Shown here: positions 49,560 through 61,710 of the stretch, in pieces
Layout of the letters: every line of letters begins with the position of its first letter
Position numbering within the stretch: position 1 is the first letter of the stretch
Notes under the pieces: generated by a model
The model's input: the letters and a program-made list of their open reading frames with translations, nothing else
The model's database searches: none
What the model was told of the DNA's origin: nothing
Origin: Daphnia carinata
Taxonomy: Eukaryota > Arthropoda > Branchiopoda > Diplostraca > Daphniidae
Direction of reading: 5' to 3'
Length of the DNA: 64,000 bases
Assembly: GCF_022539665.2 (NCBI RefSeq)
Contig: NC_081333.1
Coordinates: forward strand, 1 to 64,000
Made by a program: the position numbers and the translations under genes

Positions 49560-50998
49560 TAAGTGAAAGCCAATTTGGCAATACTCAACCGTACCATCTT
49601 CATTTCCATCGTCCTAATGGGCGTGAATCTCGGGGCTGGGCGACGACCCTCATTCCTCGAACGACGATCCACGGCGTCTAGTGGTCCTCTTCGGTGGTGG
49701 CGAGGCCCTCCTATATACATAAAAATAAACTATGGTTAAACACTAAATAAAAAAAAATATATACCTGAATATCCGTGGCGACGATCTCAGTCCTCTTCGG
49801 CCTCCAGCGTCCTCTTCGATGGTGGTAGGGCCCTCCTAAATACATAAAAACAAAGTAAGATCATAGTGTAACACTTAAAATTTACAAATAAATACTTGAC
49901 AATTTTGGGCGACGATCATGGTGACTCCGAAGGCGTCCTACATCCTTTTCAATGGTGGCGAAGCCCTTCTAAAAACATAAAAACAAAATAAAATCATAGT
50001 CATACGTAAAACTTAGAACTTTCAATTAAATACTTTATAATTTTGGGCGAAAATTATGATGCCTCCGACGACGAACCTCGTTGTCCAGTGGTCCTCCTTA
50101 GCGATGATGGAACCCTCTTAGATACAAAAAAAAAACATGGTTAGACAATTAAACGTGTAAAACATATACCTGAAACATCTATGACGACGATGTTGGTGCT
50201 CCAGCATCCTCTTCGGCGTCCAGCATCCTTTTCGGCGTCCAGCATCCTTTTCGGCGTCCAGCATACTCTTCGGCGTCCAGCATACTCTTCGGCGTCCAGC
50301 ATACTCTTCGGCAGTGGTGAGGCCCTCTTAAATAAAAAAAAAAATGATTAAGCACTTAAACGTTTTTTAAAAAATACCTCAATACCCGAGCCGACACTCT
50401 CGTTCCTCCAGCGGCGATCCTCGATGTCACGCATCCTCTTCGATGGTGATGTAGCCCTCCTAAATTCATAAAAACAAAATAAAACCATAGTTCAAAACTT
50501 AAAACTTTTAATGAAATACTTGACAATATTGGGTGACGATCAAGGTGGCTCCGACGGCGAACCTCGTTGTCCGTTGGTTTTCTTCGATGATGTGGACCAC
50601 CCTAAAAACATAGAGAAAAACGATTAGACATTTAAAATTGTTAAAGCAATATCTGGTGACCCTTGGCGACTTCGGCGGCGATTCCCGACGTCCAGTAATC
50701 CCTCCTCGGTAGTGTTGCAAGACCTCCTAGGCACAGATAAATACATAGAACATGGTAAAACACTTAAAATTGTTGAATACCTTGCGATATTGGGCTAGGA
50801 TTCTGGCGGTGACCTTCGTTGCCCAGCGGTCCCCCTTCGGTGGTGATGTGGCCCTCCTAGATATATAAGATTTAAAACAAATACATAGTTAGATACTAAA
50901 TTTTGTATTATATACCTCGGAATCCTGGGCGATATTCCAGCGGCTGCGGGGCTATCCTCGTTGCCCAGTGTCCTCTTCGGCCCCAGAGATTGCACTCC
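49560..50998 (-). repeat. Tandem array of about 10 exon/intron-like modules, right arm
   Basis: Same module family as 39868-41460 but on the minus strand, with starts near 50998, 50859, 50727, 50603, 50460, 50330, 50120, 49972, 49837 and 49712. Acceptor-like tatttag and donor-like gtattt are kept in most. One frame in 50998-50910 reads VQSLGPKRTLGNEDSPAA, close to SGLKRTLDNEDRRR of the mirrored module at 39868. Confidence 0.7.
50201..50311 (-). repeat. 19-bp tandem amplification inside one module
   Basis: Six copies of cagcat(c/a)ct(c/t)ttcggcgtc. Because 19 is not a multiple of three, the expansion would break any reading frame through the module. Confidence 0.85.
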
Positions 50999-53299
50999 TG
51001 TATGTAAGGAAGGGACAAAAAATAAAAAAAAATAAAATTTTTTTTTTTAATATTTGAACAGCACCATGTTTCATCTTAATTCTAACAGGCATCAAGTACA
51101 CAAATTACAATTACATTGGATAACAAGTTCCTGAAAAAAGAAATTGTTTATTAATAGATAAAGGGTCAGGAGGTTGTTTGGATTGGGTATTGCTTGTTCA
51201 TGTGTAAACTGTGTGAATTCGAAACATACAAATGTTCGTACAAAAATGATTAGCAAACGACTACGGTAAATAGTTACATAAAACAGTGGAAGAAAATGGC
51301 TGAGATAGTGTTGTGCATAAATAACGAAGTGAGGTGGACTACGCTTTACGCCTTACTTAAAGTAGCCTTAATTTTAACTTCAGATTTACTTATCCTTAAA
51401 CTTAACTTTAGATTTACCTATCCTTAACTTAATTGTAGATTTACTTATCCTAAACTTAATCTACGTTTATCTATTTCATCTAGACTTATCGTACTCCCCA
51501 TCTAAAACAAAACCAGTGCAGAGGCTAAACCAGGTGCTGATGCAGTGCGTTATTAGTGCGTAATCGATGAATCTAAAATTTGCGAGAGCTGAGAACACTT
51601 GCTAAAGTTCTAAGAATAATTAGACGTGGATTGTAAGCAACAAATCTACACTAGTGCACCGCGTGCAGGTGAAAGAGCTACTGAGCTGCTGGATTCTTTT
51701 TTTCTTCCTCTCCCCCCTCTTTTTTTGTGAATGCCCGAGGTTCTTCATCTGTTTTAGGCACTTGGAAACAAACAAAAAATCAAAGGAACGTAGGGTCTAT
51801 TGATGAGGAATGGCTATAATCTTGGGCTCACCTGGAAACAAAAATTTGCCCTTCAACCTGTCGACCTTCAGAATTAGGTCCCTCTACCCTACACTCTACT
51901 TCCGGGAAAGCAATAATGTGGCACGTGTCTGCGAGTATTTAAGGCGTCGTCTAGACGCTAGACAATCACAGTCGTCCAAAGTCTTGCCTCTACAGATGTA
52001 CCACAACTATAACACCGTCGTCGATCGATTCGCCTGTCAGGTAAGTTGAATTTATGTTAATTGTCTTCACGTTTTCTTTAATTGTAGAAAGTATGAGAGT
52101 AACAATTACGAATAAATTAGTTCTAAATCTATGTTAGCCACCTATGGTATACAAATGTACCACAACTATAATACCATCGTCGATCGTTTCGCTTGTCAGG
52201 GAAGTTGAATTTATGTTAACATGCTTTGTTGTCTTCTTTAATTGTAGAAAGAAAGAAAATATCAACTTCCATTAAGTTAGCTCTAAATCTATGTTAGCAA
52301 ACTAATTTTGCATGAATTCAAACTGTTACCAATAGTACTCTGTTTCTTTAGGAAATAACGATTGTTCAGTCCTTTTGCGGGTAGGTGCTAAAGTGTTTAC
52401 TCTGGCTCCCTTTCAAACTGCATAAAATGAGGAATTGAAAATGTATCACTAATTATTAAAAAATTTATAGCATCATACTGTATTCATTATATCTGCTAGG
52501 GTTCATCATTACTGTTATTCATCCCGAAATCATGTACGTTAGTACACACTACTGACCTGCTACTCCTGAATGTAAATAGAAGTTATTATTAAGCATTGAC
52601 AATCTTGCCAATCTTTTCTTATTTTAATCACTTGCAAAACACTATTAAAAAATATCCTCTGCACATGTGAATATACTTGATAATTTGAATGCCAAAAAGC
52701 CAAAACCAGTAACCACTGAGCATTCAAATGTGTTAGTACATCTGATCAGTAACAACACGATCAGAAGGCCTAGAAACATAAAATATAACACAATATAGAA
52801 AATAAAACATTACCCAGAAAACTAAACAATCTGTGTTAACAAACACTAACATTGCAATAATTCATATTAAATATTTATTAAGTGTCAAATTCATAATTTA
52901 TTTAATGTAATTTAAAAGTACAAAAATGGGAAAATTTTCACCTACATTTTGATTAATTCTTGTTAGAAGTCTGGGCAGCTATAATGCCATGTAGAATACA
53001 ATCATTCAATGTTCATTGTTGCTAGTTAAAAATATTATACTCAGCCGAATTATTCTGAGCATTGTTATCGCTGAAAAACTGCTGCAAAAATGTGTTTGTA
53101 ATTCTGGTCAGCCTGTAATAAAACATAACAATATACTTAAAATATAACAATTAAATATAGTAATGAATATATAAAAAATAAAACTAGATATAGCAAGCCA
53201 AATTTCTTATAATTACCATTCCAATATTTCATATTCCAGCTACATTCAGCAGCTAAAAAGACAATTTATAATAAAAATGGAACAGGACTGTATAATAGA

Positions 53300-53960
53300 A
53301 TAACTCTCCTGCCCTGTAACCACCATTCTTTACACATCACTACAACTATCTAAAAGCAAAAAAAAATCTCACTTGAAAATGACATGGAGAAGTTTTAACA
53401 AAACAATAGGGTTACCTATATAGTTTCGTCACCGTCATCGCTCGCTCCTAAAATTGTCTTCGCCTCTACATTTCGATCAAATCCTGTTGGAAGACTGGGC
53501 ATCCATAATAACATGGAGAAAACTATAGATTTACTGACCACATCTTGATGTTCATTGCTTCTAGTTAAGAATTTGAAACAAACCTGGGCTTAAGTTCCTT
53601 TTTTCTCCACTTTTCTTCTCTTGGCTTAGCTTGTTTTCAGGATTCTCATTCAACGGTAGACGTTTGCTTTTGAATGCTGCAATCAAATTATTACAATAAA
53701 GATTTTCTTGGGCTACCATTGTTTGAAACACCAATCCCTTTCAGCAAATACCCAGCTTCACCATCCTTCTCCTAATATGACATTTCAGATTCAGTTATAA
53801 TCACAAGACAGTCAATTTATATTAACATATTAAATTTAGATAAATTTCCAAACTAACCTCAGGCCGAGAATTTTCCCAACAATGTATTGTTCATAGTCCA
53901 CGTCACTGAGCGGAAATGAAGCCTGATTTGACACTTTTTTCCTTCATTATTTCAGGCATG
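53300..53960 (-). pseudogene. HP1-like gene remnant (chromodomain + chromoshadow)
   Basis: Minus-strand pieces in order: a Met at 53959, then after a frame break SDVDYEQYIVGKILGLR (53915-53859); EKDGEAGYLLKGIGVSNN (53772-53717); FKSKRLPLNENPENKLSQEK (53677-53585, a hinge-like basic/acidic stretch); GFDRNVEAKTILGASDDGD (53485-53418); and VVVMCKEWWLQ (about 53352-53318). The first two together look like a chromodomain (Y..VEKIL..R...G...YLLK pattern) and the fourth looks like the start of a chromoshadow domain (GFDRxxExxxIxGAxDxxG). The key aromatic WKG of the chromodomain is replaced by KGI, the N-terminus is out of frame, and a TAG precedes the last donor, so it is a pseudogene. It straddles the outer end of the palindrome's right arm. 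Confidence 0.65.
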
Positions 53961-55725
53961 ACAAAAATCACTTGGATTAGGAAGGCTACGGCGGACGGAT
54001 CCACATTTTAAAGCTCACCTTGCTTATACTGGATGTTTATTCAGAGAAGAAAACTGCCCTTTTGAATGCCCTGCTTCATTTTTGTCTGACAAGAGATGGA
54101 AATAAACAGCATTTCTCAGACAGGCCAATAAACGGAAATTCCTTGTAGGAATCTACGAATTAAGTTATACGTTAACCCTAACCTATGTTAAGTTACCGGA
54201 TATTTTTTTTTTCTTACCTCTTGACTAAAAATTTTGCGCCCGAATGAAGAAAGACCTTTTCTTTCTTGTCAGTTAAGCGCCAGAAAATTCCTTATGCCTT
54301 GTTGTCATACTTTTCCAAATAAGCCGTAATGCGACATGAAAGCAGTAGTCGGCCCTAAACACCTGACTGGCTGTGATTCGGGGCTCACCACCCTCCCCCA
54401 TGCCTGGAATGGGCCAATCACGGGATGACAGGGAGACATTTTCTACAACGGGGCGGTGGCGGGGCTCAGTTCCTGGGTCACACCGATAACCCTGTCGTCA
54501 TTTTAGAAGATGGCGGATTCAATGAAAGTGACAATTGTTGAGTGAGAATTTACAATTTGACTAAAATTACTAATTCTTAAGACTTCACTTAGGTTGATGC
54601 CTCAGTAATTAACTAAATTCCTGAATTTGGATGTATATATTGCCAATGATATAATCTGCATTCTTGAAAATATTTGCCAACACAGTTTTCTGCTGTCTAG
54701 TAAATGTTAATGAAAACTTAAATGTTTGAATCTCCTGGGTGACAACCATACTCAACTTATTCATGTGCCAAGTAAAAATTACCTTTTCTGCTTTTGAATA
54801 ATCTAACTTCTACAAAGAAAGGATTGATGTTAATTAAGATTTTACTAGGAGATGCATGGTGTCAATGCTTGGAAGTAACTCACCCTAAATTGATCGTAGC
54901 CTACAGACTAAGAATGGTTGACACTTCCCGAAATGCAAATCAAGACAGCAGGAAATAGGGTTTCACATGAAAATGACTCAAAATAATGGTAGCTGGTAGT
55001 TTTAGGCAAGAGCAAAATTCGTATTTGCAGCAAATGGTAAGCAATTGTCTTGTATCCAATGATACAACACTTTTATTAAGATTTTTGTGTGCAACGTTAA
55101 ACATAGTTCTTTTATTTTACTTACCAACACTTTCAATGCTGTTGGATTGCAGTTTGTCTTTGTAACTTTTGTTACTGTTCATTGAATTGAGGCTGGTAAA
55201 ATCATGTGTCAGGAATACATAAGAAATAAAAATGCTTAACATCGAACGTTTGCCAAGTTAATGATTTAATTCTACCTATTCTTCCATTCCGCTTATTCAC
55301 TATCTACAATGCTGCAGGATCTCTCTACTTCTGGATACATAGCAAACTGATAAATTTTGACGTTGTAAACGACAGAATTCCTCACCAGAGGGATTAGGTA
55401 GCAACCCTCACCAGAGGGATTAGTTGGCAACCCTCAAGGACCTTGTGCTGTGCTATTGTGGTTTAACGTGCCACATACTTTAGTGCTGGTAGATGAAGTT
55501 CTGCATGACATAATGGAACGCTTCCGTGCTACGAGGGAAAATGAGTTTCGGAATACATCCTTGTTTATAAAGAAAACCTCTAGTCAAACTAAACAGCAAC
55601 AAAGGGTTGTTAATAATTAATAACGAATTACTTGACGAAAAAAAACCATAAAGAAAAAAACGAATCATCACTGAATACAAGTGAGAACATTAGAAATTGA
55701 AGAGTAACGGGAAAAGAATTGAATA
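53961..55725. other. Intergenic region between the repeat domain and the gene cluster
   Basis: Mostly AT-rich with no supported gene. 54355-54490 is GC-rich with a ccaat box (gggccaatcacggg) and is followed by a short ATG frame (MADSMKVTIVE, stop) at about 54510; this could be the promoter and first exon of an unseen transcript, but nothing confirms it. At 55380-55436 a short duplication of ctcaccagagggattag occurs. Confidence 0.4.
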
Positions 55726-58700
55726 TTAATTACTTTCAGCTTGAGTGCAAATCCTTTTATGTTTGGTCCAATTCTTTCTCTGGCAGACAGCATCACAATA
55801 GTGAACGGCTTTACAACGACCACATCTTTTCGCTTTCTTCGTTGATTGATGGCAACTGGCACAAATGTATTGATGCTCGGTAATATCTTCGAGTTGTTTG
55901 TGTTTTTCGCCACGTTTTCCTTCATTCTTAAGTAACAGTTGGCTCCAAATGTCTGAAACAGGACGAGGTTGGTCCGCATAGCAAGGAGATAGAAACGTGG
56001 CCAGCCAAGGACTGTTTTCTCCAAAAGGCCAAAATGGGATGGCCTCATATTCTTGAATATCTTTGCCAATTTTTGTCGAATTGAGTCGCAAAATATAGCG
56101 AAGCAGTCGACTTTCTTCTCTTGTAGAAGTTACGAAACAAGGAATAGACCTCGTCTCCTTATTGGCATCATCCGTATAAATTCGCTGGAAATCCGCATTT
56201 ATGTCGTGAATCGACATCTTCCCCCTGTGAACTAGTTTCGGGGCTAAGCTGCTGTCGAAAGCTGATAGCATCAACATGGGGCTGCCAGTTTTATTGGACA
56301 CGATTGGCAAATGAATTCGGAGGTACCAATCCGGTTCACTCGAATCGTCGTCACTAGATGGCGCATTTAGTTCTGCGATCATAAAGAAAGTGTGATTGTC
56401 CTTTACAACAAGACGAAACAAGCAAGATATCATCAATCGAATTTGATGCAGAGCATTCGAAGATGATGTTGGAATGTTGTCAAATTGTTGCTCAAGATGA
56501 ATATCCAAATCTCTAAGCAAAAAATCCCCAATAACTCTGTCCGCTCGACTGATGAATTGAGCAGGCCATGGCTCATAGACAGCCTTTTCGAAAAACAGCC
56601 GAATCTCACCGGGTTTGTAAGGCATAGCCACTACTGTCTCGGCAATGAAAGGAAATGGCACTGCGAACGTCAACGTTTGCGAATCAAACGGTTGGTCCAT
56701 TATCAGGGTGATGTGGTGAACAGACTCACAAGGCGGTTGATGGTCCATAATCCAAGAGAGACCCGGAACAAATTGCAATGGCCCTAATAAACATTGGCAT
56801 CGTTACGCTGATACTTAAAAAAAAATCACTAGTTCATCATTTAAAACTCACCTTCGCCTTCTCGTTCATCTTTATAGCAACAATAGATAGTGACGATGTA
56901 CTGCGATTCCGTCTCAAGGCAGTCAACTATTGACATGGAAGGAATAGAGTCCAAGGGTGTTGGGTCAGCGAGTTCATCCGGCAAAGTGTGCCCAGGATCA
57001 GCAAAGGGATATGACTGAGTGAACGGTTCCGTTTGAAGTGAACGCACAGGACCAAGGGGGATGAGTGGCAGTCCCGTTTGAATATCGACGATGACTCCAC
57101 TATGAGTTTCACTTAATCCATGGTCGGCTATGAGGGGAAATGACACTGTAACCCAGCCAGAAGTATAATTTTTGTTGAAATGCAGAAGGATATTGTCAAT
57201 GCAATGAGCCACTGAGGCATATTGGGAAATGTCCAGTGGCTTGTCCATGGGCAAATCTCCATAAACGACGTGAGGTAACAAAATCAGACGGAGTTTCGGT
57301 TGTCCCATCGATTTGGTTTTGGCTTCATAGAATGCTTTCATCTCTATACTGCATTCAGAAAAGGTTAAAACATAATAAAATTTTTGAAAAAATGTAACGA
57401 TTTGGCGCAGAAAATTACCGATCGAAAGACACCCTGGCTGAAAACAGCAAAACAGCCGCCATTTGAGCAAGATGTTGGCGGATACGATCGGCTGCTTCTG
57501 GGTCTAGATGAGCATCTGCAATGCGAGGGAACATGGAAAGCCACACCCATTGGGAAAACGTTCGCCAGGTCAATAGGCTGCACGGGTCCAATTCTGTGGA
57601 GAGTTCTTGAACTTGCCTGAAGCCATCAAATCCCCTATTCATCCGCTGGGCCGCTGATCCAGCTATGTAAAAGAAAGTCATTGGAGTGTAGCATTCCGTT
57701 CCACATATATCATCCAGTGTTTGTTGCTGTTGATTGGGTGAGAAACAGCGATAAGCCAAACGTTTTAACCATGGGTTTAAGGATGCCAAGTAATTCGGTC
57801 GCACGTTCTCGTATGATTGAGTCCTTTTCCAGATAAGGCAGACAGTTGTGTTGGTTGAACTTTCGGGTCGAACTGAAGAGCCAATAGGGAGTGGATCAGC
57901 TAATCTCAGGCCGTAGACAGTCGGCAGCATGGCGAGGGGTGCGCAAAGAGCTTCTTCAACGTAACAGACGACAGTTGGGGCAAACTTCGACCATGAACTG
58001 GTTTCCACAAATATGACAGATTCAGCTTCTTCACTAAGTCTTTTCCCGGCAGCGCTGAGCATGTTAGCTAGTCCAACTTCATCCGACAATCCAGAACAGT
58101 CAATAACGTCAAATATTTCCGTCAATGTGAAGCAGAGTTCAATAGGATCTCCCATGTGTAGAACCCACTTGATCTTTTCCATTTTCTGTCGATACAGAAT
58201 CAGCTGGTTCAGCAACACATTTTGGCAGTAGTGTGTTACCGCACAGCCCTCAGCGGCCTTATGCGGATCTAATGCATTATTAAGAGGCAATGGAAGATAG
58301 CTGTTGAAAGGAGAAACGGTATGATGCACAATCCAGCGCTTGCTTTTCGTCTCTAATAGTGTCGGGTTAATGAATTTCCCTTTACATCCACCCGGGATGC
58401 CGTTGTCCAGTTCGAAAAAAAAATTATGGGCTTCGAAAATTACGGCAGTTTTTATAGGCTCCGGAAAGTGCTCTACCCCCATATGAACAGCTATACGACG
58501 AACTAGCTCAAAATCTTGTTCCTCTTCTGTCATGTCTTTAGACAGACCTGCACACCAACCAGCCCTATTTGCAGCTGACCTAGGCCAAATGATAATACAG
58601 CTAGTTGGAAGAATCTTATGAAATCAACATAAAGGACTTTTACCTGGCATGAAGTATAGCTTCAATATTGTCAGATTTCTTGGAATCGACCAACAACAAC

Positions 58701-59941
58701 CACTCTTTCCACACCCATTTGAGTGATTGGAGGCATTTACCAGGGTGGACCTCCATATTTGCAGGAAGATTGCCATTCAAGAGATCCTTAATATCAGTCT
58801 TGAATCTCAAACTCATCTCTGGGCTGCTCCAATACACACCATACCAGACTTCCCATATATATTCGAGATCTTCATTTTTCACAGGGTCGAACTCAGGCGA
58901 TGAAATTATTTTCACCATCAAAACATTTCTTGCAATGTTTGTTAAGCAAGTTCCAGTGATATGGTAATGCAGTGTTCTTGGATTCATAGACTGAGAAACA
59001 GTTGTCTCCAAAGCTTTTTGAAGATCCTCACACCCCAGAAACAAGGTCTACGTTGCAGAGGGTAAGAACAGAAATTAGTCTGGTAAATGACCTTGCATTC
59101 ACAGTAATTAGCAATATTTAAATAACACCTTAATGTTTGTCGCTGCTGGTCTAGCGTCGAACAATTGCAGAACATTACGTGATCCACTTCTTTCATAAGG
59201 GAAAAAAGTTGGGGATGCAATCTCTAAAATAATTCGACGAGCTGGAGAGATATGCATGCTAACCCTTTACGTTCAGACAATTCAGTTTTATAGTTTAACT
59301 GAAATCAAGACAATGTAGGGACTGACTAGTTGGGTGCGAACAGATTAAACATCGTTTTTTCACTTTAACGCCGAGCAAAAAACGCGAGTCATTAGCGATG
59401 CTGTAACATGCCTGACTGTAAATGGCCACTTTTCAAAATGGCGACTAGGGTCAACGAAGTCAGATTCTTAATAATGGTAAGATCATATAAATTCAACCGA
59501 AAAATATCTCCAGAAAAAATATGTAAATAAAAATCTTTAATGAAATGCGTTTTTAAAATGGCTAAGCCTCACAGCATATTTTTCAACTGCGAAGAAAAAA
59601 AAAATGCATCAATCTTGCACTTTTTGGGCTGTACCCTAACTGTAAGACGTCACCTAAATCAACAATAAATTAAGCGTTACATGAACGCAATAGCAAAATG
59701 ACAGCTAAAATAACCATCAACTTCGAACGATACTGCATGATTCATTAAATATTCCCACTTTTTAATGGCAAAATACTACATTTTCGTTGCCTCAGCTGTG
59801 GTGTTTTCCAGAATGACGTTTTCTACTTTTTCTCTCAGCTTTTCTGCATAAGCAAACAAAACTGAAATAACCTATTCACACACTATGCTCTGCTTCTTCA
59901 ACAGTAATGAGATCGATTGGCAGATGACGAAATTCTGCCAT
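55726..59941 (-). CDS. DUF4470 + MYND zinc-finger protein
   Basis: Six exons join in frame on the minus strand: 59941-59882, 59221-59129, 59047-58644, 58564-57419, 57348-56852 and 56783-55726. All introns are GT-AG, four of them short (69-81 bp) and the first about 660 bp. The predicted product is about 1085 residues. It starts MAEFRHLPIDLITVEEAEH. TLFLGCEDLQKAL at the start of exon 3 is the DUF4470 signature seen at the N-terminus of DNAAF3 and of many MYND proteins. The last about 45 residues are a MYND finger (CASCHQSTKKAKRCGRCKAV, then HYCDAVCQRKNW and H-x3-C). MYND fingers bind proline-rich partners; the molecular role of this family is not established to my knowledge. The exon 1 assignment rests on phase and spacing and is the least certain part. 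The start lies 114 bp downstream of the DRG1 stop. Confidence 0.85.
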
Positions 59942-60055
59942 GTTCTGATAATTTTATAAAGACACGGTTGAGAAGAAACAATTCACTTTATTTATTTCTC
60001 CTGTACGTCAGTGTTCCCGGGTGACAGTTGCTTATCTGTCGCTTAATCACGTCAA
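59942..60055 (-). promoter_or_regulatory. DRG1 3' end / DUF4470-gene 5' end, very short intergenic
   Basis: Between the DRG1 stop and the next ATG on the same strand are only 114 bp. It holds overlapping AATAAA signals on the minus strand (about 59988-59997), a TTTATAAAA stretch and, just before the downstream ATG, ttatcagAACATGG, which has the form of a splice acceptor. This is compatible with trans-splicing of the downstream gene; a compact promoter is the alternative. Confidence 0.45.
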
Positions 60056-61710
60056 TCAGACCTTTTTGACAATTTGCACGACATCTTCGTCGTTGAGGAC
60101 GTGATCTTTTCCAACTCGTTGGGGTTGATGTTTCACAGAAGATCCCCAGACAAGAGCGCTGTAATTATAAGAAAGGAAAAAATTCACCATAAATAGCAAT
60201 GAACTTTGCTGCCCATTAAATGGCTGCACGATAACGGCATCACCGCCTACTATTTGAATTCCTTGATGATGGTCCGGTGAAGTTTGTTGCAGAAATCCTC
60301 CATGGTGCACCTGTCCGATTGCAAGACGACTGGCGAGTTGTAGTCGGGTAATTGTCCCTTGGGTTTCGTGTAACTGTGGAAGTAGATTTTTTTTTTTTTT
60401 TTAGAATGTAAATTTAAGCAACACGAACTAATAGCTCTAAAAATTAACGCACATTCGCATCAGTTTTAGGTATTGCCACATTTTCTCGAGCAGGTCGTCA
60501 AAGTTCCACTTGTGATGGGCAGAAATGGGCACACAGTGAGGAATCTTGTAAATCACATCCAATTCCTCAATGCTGATTTGGTCTGTTTAAGGAACACACA
60601 ATTCAAAATTTATAGATTTTTTTTGACAAATATAAAAAGGAAAAAAGGTACCAATTTTATTTAGTAGGTAGATGCAAGGGATGTAGGCTCGGTTTCCCTC
60701 GATAATATCAATCAAATCATCGGCCGTCGCATCATAGCGCAGAGTAACATCAGCATTATGAATTCGGTACTCAGACAAAATGGTTTTGACAATGTCCAGA
60801 TCGAGCTCGCTTTGAGGTACCTAATGTGACAAAAAAAAAAAACCAACAAAAGCAGATAAGAACAGAAACCTCCAACGAAATTTCAAGGATAGATTACAAG
60901 TGTTTGAAGGTTGACTCCGCCCTTTTCTTTACGACGGAAGCCGATATTGGGTGGCTGCTTGTTGAGGCGGATGCCAAAACCTTCCAATTCACGCTGAATA
61001 ATCTTCTTGTGCTGCAGAGGCTTCAGCACATCCAGCACGATAAAGATGAGGCTGCAAGTCCTGGCCACAGCAATGACTTGCCTACCACGACCTTTACCAT
61101 CCTTGGCGCCTTCAATAATGCCAGGCAAATCTAGTAGCTAAACATCCAATTCAAAAGGAAGATAGCAAGATATCAAAAGCATTATTTTTTTTTAAAAAGA
61201 AAACTATGCCAACGTTAAGTACCTGAATTTTTGCACCCTTGTAACGGATGCAACCAGGGACAGTCGTCAATGTGGTGAATTCATAGGCTGCAACCTCTGA
61301 ATAAACTCCTGCCAACGTGGTGAGCAACGTACTTTTGCCCACCGATGGGAAACCTGATTGCAAAACAAATGATTATGATCAGAAGATGCTTAATTTGTAT
61401 CAGCCTTAGTTTGCCACTTGTCTTAATGAAAATTTTTACCAACAAAACCAATTCGGGCATCTCCTGTTTTGGCAACGTCGAAACCCTCGCCAGGGCCACC
61501 GCCACCTGATTTTGGTGTGAGTACTTCTCTCCTGAGCTTAGCCAAACGAGCTTTCAGCAGCCCAAGATGTTGAGCAGTTGCTTTGTTTCGTTGCGTCCTG
61601 GCCATCTACAAACGAAAACCATAGAAGTCAAAGTGACATTTATTCCAGGTCAATAATTGAAATCATACCTCAGCCTCGATGGCCGCAATTCTTTCCAAAA
61701 CTCCACTCAT
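60056..61710 (-). CDS. DRG1: Developmentally regulated GTP-binding protein 1 (DRG1)
   Basis: Eight exons on the minus strand (61710-61669, 61605-61440, 61353-61223, 61137-60898, 60820-60652, 60582-60453, 60373-60251, 60158-60056) give exactly 1104 nt, 367 residues, the length of animal DRG1. [20 protein letters not shown] opens the protein. G1 is GFPSVGKST, the effector region is [12 protein letters not shown]3 is DLPG, G4 is NKID and G5 is SAH. A TGS domain follows ([11 protein letters not shown] near its start, [20 protein letters not shown] near the end). DRG1 is an Obg-family GTPase that acts with a DFRP partner (ZC3H15) on translating ribosomes. All introns are GT-AG and 69-105 bp. No defects seen. 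Confidence 0.97.

Larger units (their letters stand above)
49078..53440 (-). repeat. Right outer arm of the large imperfect palindrome
   Basis: Reverse-complement counterpart of 37480-42005 (anchors given there). It contains its own internal changes: a tandem duplication of about 145 bp (52000-52135 and 52148-52290), and about 10 exon/intron-like modules against about 12 on the left. Outside 53440 no homology to the left flank is visible. Confidence 0.85.

Noticed and set aside
51810-52049. 79-codon plus-strand ORF in the right arm
   Set aside because: Not preserved in the mirrored left arm and no recognisable content.
37480-53440. Polinton/Maverick with long terminal inverted repeats
   Set aside because: No polymerase B, integrase, ATPase or capsid-like coding sequence is visible between the arms.
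54510-54545. Short gene start MADSMKVTIVE
   Set aside because: Only 11 codons with no supported continuation; noted only as a possible first exon.
56344-56360. CTCF-like motif tcactagatggcgc in exon 6 of the DUF4470 gene
   Set aside because: Inside coding sequence and one mismatch from consensus; a chance match is likely at this scale.
59775-59870. Separate small exon reading KLREKVENVILENTTAEATKM then stop
   Set aside because: It can only be joined to the upstream ATG exon through a 24-26-nt intron, which is too short; it lies in intron 1 of the DUF4470 gene model.
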